The notes under the pieces: model-generated
The model's database searches: none
Told to the model about the DNA's origin: nothing
Seen by the model: only the letters and a program-made list of their open reading frames with translations
Made by a program: the position numbers and the translations under genes
In this document: positions 10,205-22,600 of the stretch, piece by piece
Layout of the letters: each line of letters starts with the position of its first letter
Position numbering within the stretch: the first letter of the stretch is position 1
Assembly: GCF_000485595.1 (NCBI RefSeq)
Contig: NW_014577360.1
Location: forward strand, 1-34,012
DNA: 34,012 nt
Direction of reading: 5' to 3'
Origin: Priapulus caudatus
Taxonomy: Eukaryota > Priapulida > Priapulimorpha > Priapulimorphida > Priapulidae

Positions 10205-10586
10205 TGGATTCATAGTATTAGCTGTAGTAATTTAGTCTGAGAATCAATCACACAATGTCCTATTCATTCAAAATAGTGATAGTCAAAGTGGGTTGAGAAT
10301 ATTTGTACTAGCGAAAGACTCATAACTCATGATATAATGAATAACTCATGAATAACTCATAGCGAAAGACTCATAGTATATATACATATAAGCACTTGTA
10401 GCTAAGCAATTACATACAGCAGTGGCATAAAATAACTAATCCTAAACCGAATATATGACGAGTCTATTATGATAATATTTTTACCTTCAACATACATGTT
10501 TCGAATTGTTGCTGATGGTGTTTTTAGTGGTGGTCAAGTTTGTATAATTGATTACTAGGTTTTCATAGAATTGGCCTTGTTTTCAG
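10205..10586 (+). other. 5' flank of GNL1 / last part of a possible 5' UTR intron
   Basis: AGCGAAAGACTCATA occurs twice (near 10310 and 10361) and a TATA-like TATATATACATATAAG lies at about 10377-10392. A TSS near 10.4 kb is possible, but the acceptor-like TTTTCAG at 10580-10586 points instead to an upstream exon. I cannot place the promoter. Confidence 0.35.
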
Positions 10587-10690
10587 GTGACAACAAGCGA
10601 TGCCTCGTAAGAAGGCCTTCAGTGGCAAGCAGAAGAAACGGCAGTTGCATGAAAAACGGGAAAAAAAGAAGTGCGAAGTTAGCGAGGATG
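10587..10690 (+). CDS. GNL1: GNL1 coding exon 1 (start codon at 10600)
   Basis: The exon encodes residues 1-30 plus one base of codon 31. It is a strongly basic tail (MPRKKAFSGKQKKRQ, then KREKKK) matching the conserved GNL1 N terminus, which acts as a nuclear/nucleolar localisation tract in the family. The donor is GATG|GTAAGT. A pyrimidine-rich stretch ending TTTTCAG at 10586 lies 13 nt before the ATG and looks like a splice acceptor, so 10587-10599 is probably 5' UTR joined to an upstream non-coding exon. No stop codon or alternative in-frame ATG intervenes. The upstream exon was not found. Confidence 0.9.
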
Positions 10691-13600
10691 GTAAGTGTGT
10701 GAAATGAAGGTGCTTAGCAGGTATACAATTACAAGGTAAGACTGACCTAAAATTTTGTTTATGGCTGTAATGGTATTGTAATGAAAGTATGTCAGGGCTC
10801 TTTGATAGCCTTTATCTGTACAGTATGCTTTTGCATTCTTAACAGCGAAATGAACCTTTGTCATCAATAATCCTATCACTAATTCTTAGCACTTTCTGAA
10901 CCTTTACCATCTCTTTCTCTAGAAGTAACCCTCAGCTCTACTCACGCTTTACACTACCCATTGCCAGCCCATAACCCCAGCACATACCAGCGATGATCCC
11001 TACCCTGTAGGTTATTCACCATTTACCCGTTGTCAGCACATAACCGCAATGCACACCCTCAATACTTCCTACCCTGTAGCTTAATCACCCTTTACACTAC
11101 TCATTGTCAGCCCATAACTCCAATGCACACCCTCAATACTTCCTACTCTGTAGAGCTCTTACTCACCTTCTACACTACCAGTTGTCAGCCCATAACCCCA
11201 GCACATACCTGCGATAGTCCCTACCCTGTAGCTTACTCACCCTTTACACTACCCGTTGTCAGCCCATAACCCCAGCACATACCCGCGATAGTCCCTACCC
11301 TGTAGCTTACTCACCTATCCTTGTAGCTTTACTCACCCTCTACACTACCCGCTGTCAGCCCATAACCCCAGCACATACCCGCGATAGTCCCTACCCTGTA
11401 GCTTACTCACCCTTACACTTACGCCGTGTCAGCCCATACCCAGCACATACCGCATGATAGTCCCTACCCTGTAGCATTACTTACCTTTTCACTGACCGCT
11501 GTCAGCCCATAACCCCGCACATACCCGCGATAGTCCCTACCTTGTAGCTTACTCACTTTTACACTACCCGTTGAAGCCATACCCAGCAACATACCGCCGA
11601 CAGTCACTACGCCTGCTTAGCAAAATGAAATGAACATATCTGCTGAATTAAACATTCTTCCCACGCCTTGATGTGATGACAGCTGACCGGATGTGTGTCT
11701 GTCGTGGATTGCAGACAGCGACTACCCGCGGCCGCACACCGTGCCGGACCGCACGCGCCTCGACAGTATCCCCGACCACCAGAGCTCAGATGCCGGCGAG
11801 TCGGACACGGACACGAGCGAGACGCTGTCAATCACCGACGTGCGCAAGCTCAACCAGCAGCCTGACGACGAGCTGACGAGTAGGAAGAGATACGATGCAA
11901 ACAGGTGGGCGCACGACAAAACATGCGCGAGCATGACGACAGATTATAGATGCAGGTACAATGCCGGGTAACAGGTGCTGGACACACGTACAGGTATGAT
12001 AGGTATAGATATGGCAACAGATGCCAGGTACATGTGATGATACATGTGTGATAGGTATAGGTGCGGTAACAGATGACTGTGTCATGTGGATGATAGTGTC
12101 AGCGTGGTTCTCCCTACGTCTGCGCAACGGGGCCGCCGCGCGCCGGCCCGTTTGGGAAAAACGCCCCCCAGTTTGAATCGTTGCGCCCCGTTTGGAATTA
12201 TCTCCGCCCGCTCTTAAATAATCCACCCACAATAAAAGTTGCCAGCGTGGATCGCACCGTCACGAATTTGCCGTCTCGACAGGGACAAATCCGGCACTCC
12301 GCGGTGTATTTTTATCCGTTTACACGATCGCATCTGCAGACAGTACACAAGTTACCTGTCACCTCACTGATACACCGTACTTCGGCTATTATATATATAC
12401 AAGAACCCCATAATTACCCGTCTATGGTGTAGTGGCGATTTTACGCATTAATTAGTCGTACGTTTAAAATATACACCGCCCCGCACACAACCCTAGTTTT
12501 CCCTTTGCCCTCCCCCTAGTTTCCCCCCTCCCCCCTTCCCCTCCCCTCCCCTGTTTGAATTTCCATCCTGGGGGGAAACCCTGTACAGTGTAGGTGCCTG
12601 GTAACAGGTATGAACTGGTACATGTGATCGATAATGGTATAGGCATGGTAACAGATGTGGACTGGCTACATGTTAATGATAGGTGTACGGTATGGTACAA
12701 GATGGATGGCAATTGTGCATTGATACGTGTCAGGTGTTACGAGAACAGTATGATGGTAGCATGTGATTGAGCGGTGTAGTTTTATGTTCAACAGAATGAC
12801 GTGATTGCATGTTGATGATTAGGTGTAGTGCAGGTAACGAGCTGACTGGTACATGGTGATGAATAGGTGTAGGTGCTCGGTAACGATGAGCTGGTACATG
12901 GNNNNNNNNNNNNNNNNNNNNNNNNNNNNNNNNNNNNNNNNNNNNNNNNNNNNNNNNNNNNNNNNNNNNNNNNNNNNNNNNNNNNNNNNNNNNNNNNNNN
13001 NNNNNNNNNNNNNNNNNNNNNNNNNNNNNNNNNNNNNNNNNNNNNNNNNNNNNNNNNNNNNNNNNNNNNNNNNNNNNNNNNNNNNNNNNNNNNNNNNNNN
13101 NNNNNNNNNNNNNNNNNNNNNNNNNNNNNNNNNNNNNNNNNNNNNNNNNNNNNNNNNNNNNNNGCGATAATCACTACCCTGTACCTTACTCACCCTCTAC
13201 ACTACTCGCTGTCAGCCCATAACCCCAGCACATACCCGCGATAATCACTACCCTGTAGCTTACTCACCCTCTACACTACTCGCTGTCAGCCCATAACCCC
13301 AGCACATACCCGCGATAGTCACTACCCTGTAACTTACTCACCCTTTACACTACCGTTGTCAGCCCATAACCTCAGCACATACCCGTGGATAGTCCCTACC
13401 CTGTAGCTTACTCCCCTTTACACTACCCGCTTGTCAGCCCATAACCCCAGCACAATTACCCGTGGATAGTCCCTACCCTGTAGCTTACTCCCCTTTACAC
13501 TACCCAGTTGTCAGCCCTAACCCCAGCACATACCCGCGATAATCAATACCTGTAGACTTACTTACCCTTTACATACCGCTGTCAGCCCATAACCAGCACA

Positions 13601-16600
13601 TACCGTGATAGTCCCTACCCTGTAGCTTACTCATCCTTTACACTACCCGTTGTCAGCCATACCCAGCACATACCCACGATAGTCCCTACCCTGTTAGCTT
13701 ACTCACCTTCTACACTACCGTTTGTCAGCCCATAACCCAGCACATTACCCGTGATAGTCCCTATCCTGTTAGCTTACTCACCCTTTACACTACCTGTTGT
13801 CAGCCCATAACCCAGCACACATACCGCGATAGTCACTACCCTGTAACCTACTCACCCTTTACACTACTCGCTGTGTCAGCCCATAACCCCAGCACATACC
13901 GCGCGATAATCACTACCCTGTAGCTTACTCACCCTCTACACTACTCGCTGTCAGCCCATAACCCCAGCACATACCCGCGATAATCACTACCCTGTAGCTT
14001 ACTTCACCCTCTACAACTACCGGTGTCAGCCCATAACCCAGCACATTACCTGCGATAGTCCCTACCTGTAGCTTACTCACCCTTTACACTACTCGCTGTC
14101 AGCTCATAACTCCAGCACATACCCGCGATAGTACACTACCTTGTAGCTTTACTCACCCTCTACATACCGCTGTCAGCCCATAACCCCAGCACATACCCGC
14201 GATAGTCCCTACCCTGTAGCTTACTCACCCTCTACACTACGCCGTTGTCAGCCCATAACCCAGCACATACCCATGATAGTCCCTACCCTGTAGCATTACT
14301 TACCTTTTACACTACCGCTGTCAGCCCATACCCCAGCACATACCCGGCGATAGTCCCTACCTTGTAGCTTACTCACTTTTACACTACCCGTTGCAGCCCA
14401 TACCCCAGCACATACGCGACAGTCACTACCTTGTAGCAAAATGAAATGAACATATCTGCTGAATTAAACTCTTCCACGCCTGATGTGATGACAGCTGACC
14501 GGATGTTGGCTGCATGATAGGTGTAGGTATGGTAACAGATGACTGGTAAATTTGATGATAGGTGTAGGTGCGGTAACAGATGACTGATACATGTGATGAT
14601 AGGTGTAGGTATGGTAACAGATGACTGGCACATGTGATGATAGGTGTAGGTGCGGTAACAGATGACTGGTACATGGGATGATAGCGGTAACAGATAACTG
14701 GTACAGATGTACATTAGTAACATTACAATCGAAACAGGTATGATGAGAGGTGTCAAGTGCAGGTACGGCAATTAATGATGGCAACACATATAGTGATAGG
14801 TGAGGAAATAGGCTATAAATCAAGTGCATGTATAAATATTAATAGATATGTCATACAGTCATAATAGCAGTTTTAGCAGTTTGAGTTGAAATATTTATGT
14901 TACCATGTATATATATATATATATATGTAAGTATCTATAGCAAAATATCTGCCTGTATACTAACATATAGATTGATGGTGTGGCCAGCAGTTATAGTGTA
15001 TGGCGTGGTAACATTTCTGGATGCAATTAGACAGAATAGTAGGATATTAATAGGGGAATATATTGTACTCCTTTAATTTTACAATGATTGTTTTTTTAGG
15101 TATCGGCTTCATTTTCAAAGAGAACCGAAGCATGAGATCCATCGTAGGAAAGAGCTAGCGATGAGACCATTTAAACCGCTGTCTGAGGTAAAAGCAAATG
15201 TGTCTAGTTTGGCATGGATTGTAACGTGTATACACACATGTAATCTTGCCTGTACGGGTGCTAGTGATCTCATAAAATTAACATTTAGATAACATACATG
15301 TTGCTTTCTTTTCTTTAATACATATTGCAGTGTTTCTTCTGGCCAAAAAAGGTCTCTGAGGTGGTAAACGTTTTTTAGCTCATCTGACGTAGTCGGATGT
15401 AGCTTGTATAATCGCATGATCGTCCGTCCGTTCGTCCGTCAACAGTTGGGCACAAATTTTAACCGCTCGACGTACGGTCACGATATTCGGGACGTGTGTG
15501 TGTGTGTGTGTGTGTGGGTGGTGGGGGGGGGGGTAATCCGAAAACGAGTTGGGATGTCGAAGCTGGGGGTCAAAGGTCAAAGGTCAAGAGGTGTAAAAGA
15601 AGGGGGAACATTCTCTCCTTAACTTAAGGTATAGGGAGGAAATGCAGAATTGCGGCACAAATCAAAATGGCTCAACCTATAGGCTCGTAATAGTCGGTGT
15701 ATAGCATCATGGTAGGAAAAACCATCACTGTGCCAAAGTTGGAGGACACAGGTCAAAGGTCAATGGGGCACAGGGCAGATTTTAAACATTTTCTGAGGAC
15801 ATGGTCTGACGGAGTGATTGAAAAACCTTTTTGTTTTAGCGTTGACCTAGCATTTTTATGGCTTTATTGAAAGGACCATGAAATGTACTTTCTGCTGACA
15901 TGCGAAGAGTAAGTGTCGGATAACCTTTTGACCCTCAGGAGGAGGGTTAAACATGGATTTGTTTAATGTTAGAAAGATATTGACTGCCTGGGTTTGCTAG
16001 TAGAATCTATACATGCCTGGATGTATGAGGCTACAATGTCACAGTGAAATTTCAAAAGCTAAATTTGGTTGAAGAAGGTTTATGCTCCTTAAATCGTATA
16101 ATTTCTATGGCATTCTGTACTGTCAGTGTGTTACATGTAACTTATGCCACTGCCAGTGCATGTAGTGGTGATAGTACTGTGTAGTTTTTGCCTGCGTTAA
16201 TTGGTTACAGGTGGCAGCTCTCTATTTAAGCCTGTAGGCTTGCGTAGGTAAATGGATGAGTGCGTACCTATTCTGTCTTGCAAATAGTTGTTGCTACTAC
16301 GTATGATGGGAGCTTCCATCTTTAATCTGAAGACACTTAAACGTACGCGCCATCTCATGGCAACTTTCATAACGATCCCAACGAACATTCTTTCGAGAAG
16401 TTTCCTGATACTATCCCTGTGCCTTCCAATGTTTCGGGGTGTATGTGAACACATTTGGGACTAACAGGGTTTACTAGAATCTCACCACTCCACCACAGAG
16501 TCACCGCAGTAGACGTTAGATGAGCGCTGTCGCTCCGCGGCACTTGTTTGTGATGTGTTTGCGCTTTTCGAAGTCCTAGCAAAGCGAGCAACGCAGGTGC

Positions 16601-19600
16601 TGGTCAAGCTAGGGGGTCTGGGGGCATGCTCCCCCGTGAAATTTGTGGAAAAATGGTGCAATTTCGTGCATTCTAAGCTATTCTGAACACATTGTATCAG
16701 ACTCTTGAATCTCTTTCTCAAGTTGTCAAAAGTTTTGTCAGCGAGGCGGTGTTTTGGACAAATTTCTGTGTGGCGGCTGAGAATTTGAGCGAGGCGGGCC
16801 ACCTTGCTCGTGTCAATGCAGAGGAAACACTGTATTATGAATTCGTAGCAACAGAAAATGTTGGAAGATAACACTTAATTATATTCTCCAAACCGAATAC
16901 AGTATATGTGTATATCAGGGGTCATTAATCTCAGATTTCAAGGTTATTTTTTAATTACTACTAGTGTATATGTGTGTTTTTGTTAACGTATTGCTAGATT
17001 GCACTTGAGATCTCTTTGGAGGATATTTACCGGCCTGGCACAGCTGTTGACATGCCCAAGCGTCCTGCATGGAACTATTCAATGAGTAAAGAGAAGGTGG
17101 AAGCACAGGAAGAGAGAATGTTTATGGTAAACAATAAGATTAAAAGTCTTTGTATAAGGATCATAGGCACCTACCTATAAGTTTAGCTCATAGGGTCTAT
17201 GTCTCCCAGGGTACTGCCGGAACGTACCCTGGTAATTATCTGATATGGTTAGGGTTAGGAGTAGGCGTAGGCGGCTCCCTAGACTCATTAGTGGAGTAGG
17301 CGAGGTACGGTCCGGCATAAATTATTAGATAGTACCTGCATGGGTACGTTCCGGTATACCGGCCCGTACCCAGGGTACGTTCTGGCAGTACCCTGGGGGA
17401 CATAGACTCTCTCAGCATAAGTATATGTGTAATAATACAAGTGGTAATAGCAAATTCGAATGTAATTACATATAAACATATATTGAGGTCATTGTGACGT
17501 GAATTTGCATATTTGTAATAACAATGTTTACGTTTGGTATGTCCTTATAGTTATTTGATTTTTGATAAATTGTGTGTAAATAATTATTTACAGGCATACC
17601 TAGATAAGATTTATTCAGACTTCAAGTCTGAAGAGCTTAGCTATTTTGAGCTTAACCTTGAGACGTGGCGCCAGCTGTGGAGAGTTTTGGAAATATCTGA
17701 CATTGTGCTGCTTATCACAGACATACGGTTTCCAGTGAGTATATGATTATATCATCATTATCATTATAGTGGATGCTCTCTAGCTATTGTTTCAGTGGCA
17801 TCATGTATGTATGTATTGATTGATGGTTGATGGTTTGGGTGTGCATTGTATATTAGTTTGGAAGGCATGGCTTTGCACTTGTGTGTGTTTGTGTGTCAAA
17901 GTAAGTGTTTGGCTTGATGTTCATAAATGCAAACAATGCATGAATGTGTGGATCTGTGTGTATACATGTATTTTTGTGTATAGACCTTGAATGCGTGCAC
18001 GTGTTTTGTGTGCATATGGGTGAGTGTGCGTATGTGCATGTGTAATTCGGAGTATTTCTTTATCCGCATATTATTCGTTCAAGTTTAGATACTTGCATTT
18101 TTAGATTTAGAGGCTAGATAACGTTTGTCAACTGCATTCTCTACCCTTACCGATTCACATCAAACCCACTGTCCTTGCAGGTGGTGTACCTTTTTACCAA
18201 ATATTAAACCCACTGTGCTTGCAATACATTTCATTACTACATTACGTAATAAACCCACTATCTTTGCATGCATTTCATTACTACATTATGTAATAAACGC
18301 ACTATCCTTGCAAGAATTTCATTACTACATTACGTAATAAACCCACTATCCTTGCATGCATTTCATTACTACACTAAGTAATAAACTTACTATCCAATAT
18401 GCAGGCACTAAATTTCTTTACTACACATTAAACCCACTATCATTGCAGGCACTGCACTTCTCGCCAGCACTCTACAGTTACATTATAAAGGAGTTGAACA
18501 AGGATGTCGTGCTTGTTCTGAACAAGATTGACCTCGCGCCAGCATCCCTTGTCGCCGCATGGAAGAACTACTTTCAGGAGCGCTTTCCCAAGTTACACAT
18601 CATCTGCTTCAGCTCGTATCCAAAAGATCCGCGTGAGCAAGGCATGCTAGATCCCAACAAGGGTGAGGGTCGGGGGTTGTTGGCATGACACCTTTGTTGT
18701 TTAGCGTTGTATCGTAGCATTCGGTTTGTTTCACATTTTATTCGTGGTTGCCTTGTAATATTGAGCTCACCCCCACAGCTGTAATTACTATTACCTAATA
18801 ATCTCAAGCTCTCTCGCACATGATTTATTAGCACCACTTTGTAATGTTGAGTTCGCTCCCACAACTTTGATTAGCATCATCTTGTAATTAATGTCTACAC
18901 CCTTCCCCACATCTTTAGTTGGCGTCACATTGTAATGCGCACTTCGTCCTACATGTTCTTTTATAGTCATCATGTAGAGTGTAGCTCAGCCAATATATTC
19001 ATTTTTATTCATCTAACTAGAAATGTCTTCCTCGTCTCATGTCTGTATCTATTTATTGTCTTCTGGAAGTCATTCCTTTTCTGTACTGTTTTATGTGTTG
19101 AATTGATTTATATTCAGTAATTCGTCGAGGAAAATCAATGTTAAGGCATGTGATTAAACAGAAGATTGATTCGTTAATTACCATTCAAATGGCTTATTTG
19201 ACTCCATTAAGTCTGTTAAAATTAGTTTTGATTGTGTTGATAGATGTGACTACCACTAATAGCATGCTTATTAATCTACTTATTGAATATTTTGATTACC
19301 ATCGAGTTTTTAATCTTGCAATCAATTCCACGTGCAGTGTTTCATAAGAAGAGAGTGAAGACGAAAAAGAGGTTTATCACGATCGGACCACAGGACCTAT
19401 ACCAAGCCTGTGAAGGGATTGTCAGTGGAAAAGGTGCGCTGTAGCAGTAGCTTCTAATTTTTAGTGTGCGATCATTGATGAACAAAGCGAACATATGAAG
19501 TACGTTATCACATGCGTTAAGTGCAACTATAACTAAGGCCGACCTAAAAATTACCTTTAGTTTGGGTCACCCGCCCGACTTCACATTTCAGAGTGATAAA

Positions 19601-22600
19601 ATGTGCGACTGCGGTCACTTTTAGAGGGTTTCAAGAAAAAATAAAATTCAAAGATACCGCCTGCCGATCATACATATTCAAATATCCGACTCTTGTCATT
19701 TTATTTACCTAAGGAGAGTTCCAAAATATTTATAAACAGAACTTCGTTGGCGCGAAGTGAAACAGTTCCTAACTACGTTTCCTAGAATCCTACAACGTGA
19801 AACAGTCGTATCGAGCCTGGGCCGGCTACTTCATAAACAGAGCCTGAAGGTCGTATGCCGCGGCGGCCGGCTTTGATGTACGCGATCAATCGCGTACTAT
19901 ATAGTATACGCATGCTATCGTGCTATACGCGGCCGCAGAGCCGTTTACACTTCGGTTACTCGCTCGTTTAAAGGGACGATTAATCGAGCTCCGTTTTTGG
20001 AGCGATTCCTAACACTACTATCCAGTACACGACACGAATACCAGTACACGACACCAGTAAACGACTGGTGTTCACATTTTGAAAACAATGTCATGACTTG
20101 CAGCAATGGTACATGCAACTGCAAGTCATTTGCATCTCGTGGCTCCTGCATTTCAAGCTGTATATATTTAACTTGTGAAGAAAAAAAATTATATTCCTGC
20201 CTACCCATGTTTTTACAGAAAAAAAAGTTAAAAAAAAAATGTTATACCGACCTACCTACCCTAATTTTCACAATCCATGTGACCCGAACCAAAGGTATTT
20301 TTTTGTTTGGCTTAAGTATCAGTAGTATTTAGGTACACAAATCAGTTGATGACAAGATTATTGATTTACCTGGGAGTGTGAGGGTCCCGGCAAAGTCCCA
20401 TCTCGTGGGAGGGAATATTATTTATTCTTTAATTGTGGATTGGACAATATATGACCCAAAGCTTGTGTTCGGTTGAAATCTCGCGGCCATGGAATTTTTT
20501 TTTTTTAATCAGGACTTCTGGGAAACTGGAAAATTGTTTAGCCTCAGATGTACCAATCTCTTTTATTATGTGTTTGCAGTGGACCTGCAAGGCTGGAAAG
20601 AGAGAATTGCCGAGCAGATGGAGTTTGATGACAATGATGAAACTCACGAGAATGAGGCCATTGTTCAGGAGGATTCTCTGCCAGATGGCACCAGCGATGT
20701 TCGTTACAAGAATGGCATCCTCACCATAGGCTGTGTTGGTAGGTTGGGCTGCACAAGAGTGCTGTTTTTATCAGTATTTTCTGCGTATTGTATCTCAAAG
20801 GTGAGATGATGCATCATTTCAGCTTTAAAAATCCATTGATAAATATGATAATGAGTTATATATGTTAATGGTTATCATGTGTTATTTAGTAGTATGTAAA
20901 TATGTAATATCGTAACATCATTCATAAATGATTAAATATAGAATTTCACCTCTTTAATAAAATCACGTAACACTCATATTTAGTAAAAAAATTATTCTGT
21001 AAAACCTTTGCTTTAGTGCTCATTTCTGTTCTGAACTGTAACATCTTAAATAAGAGTTGTATATTTGGTTTAGCCTAGGCATAGGGTTCAGAATTAGGGT
21101 TGTGGTTAGCAATTGATATAGTTCTGGGTATAGTTTTGCTTTCAGTTATAGTCATGCCTGTTACATAGTTTATACACCTATCACTTTTTTTGTGTGCAGG
21201 CCATCCCAATGTTGGCAAGTCGTCGTTGCTTAATGGACTTGTTGGTCGCAAAGTGGTCAGTGTGTCAAAGACACCTGGGCACACGAAACACTACCAGACT
21301 ATTTTCTTGACTCCCACCGTGCGTCTGTGCGACTCTCCCGGTCTTACGTTTCCATCAGTCATCGAGAAACCATTGCAGGTAAGTGATGTGTAGATGATTG
21401 TGTGCAATCGAGTTGATAGAGTGTGTTATTTATTTGTGATATCTATTAATTGGGAGGACAGCCATGTCCATGGTACTTTTTAATATATTTAAAGGGATAC
21501 TTTCCCCTAGAATTTGAGAGTATATTATGATGTAGATTCCTAAATAATAGCATATACCTACAAATTTATATAATTACGCGTTCACGTTTGTCATAAAACA
21601 ACATTGAATTTCGATATCTTCATTTTTGGGCACTGACATGACACCCGCGATCGTGCTGCCACCCTGAAAAGGTTGCAGAAGGGGAGTGAGTTTATGGTGG
21701 GGCAGGTGTAGGCACGGGGTGGGGGAGTTGAGTGAGTGTATGGTGGGGTAGGTGTAGGCACTAGGGGGAGGGAGGTGAGTGTATGGTGGGGTTAGGTGTA
21801 GACACTGGGGGGAGAAAGCGAGGCAGGCAAAAGCCAAACAGAGATGGTGGGTGAGGGAGAAAGGTATAGAGTGTGGGAGAGAGAGTGGGGAGAGAGAGAA
21901 AAAGACTGAGGTAAGGGAGAGAAGGGAGAAAAGAAATACAAAAGGGAAAGATTGATCTACAGATTACTTTCCTACTTGACTACAGATACTGTCGGGCATC
22001 TATCCCGTGGCTCAGGTTCAGGAGCCCTACACGGCTATCGGCTTCCTCGCTCAGAGGATCCCACTAGTCTCCGTGCTCCACCTCAAGCCACCCGACTATG
22101 TCGTCAGCAAACCGACAAGCGCTGCCGTCGAGTGGACAGCGATCGACATATGTGAAGGTAGGCGATTTCCTACGTGGCTTTCACGGACTAGAGCTTCGTA
22201 ACAGGGACGGCTTCCTCTGCCTCTGTGCGTAGACGTGTGCAAACATTTGGGTTCGAAACATTATTCGTACTTGACGTGGTTTTCGGCGCGACTAATCAGT
22301 GTGGTGTGTTTACGTGTCAATACCATGGCAGAGGGCTGATTCCAGAAAAGCTGTCAGAGCCACTGGGCATCCTCGTCGATTTCTCGTTCCAATATAGTAG
22401 AGACGGGAGCGAGGATACACCTTTTGCAACTTGTACAATTTTTCCAGCTGGCACATGCCCTGAGTGCATGAACAACCCTGAAAGTTTTATTTCTATTTCT
22501 ATTTCTTTTTATTTCTATTTCTTACGTGAACTTGATATAACCTTATGTGTAACTAATAAGGTGTCAGTGTACGAATGTCTCGGCGCTGCCGAGAAAACAT

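Noticed and set aside
12788-13244. Open frames spanning the N gap
   Set aside because: Their length is created by undefined bases.
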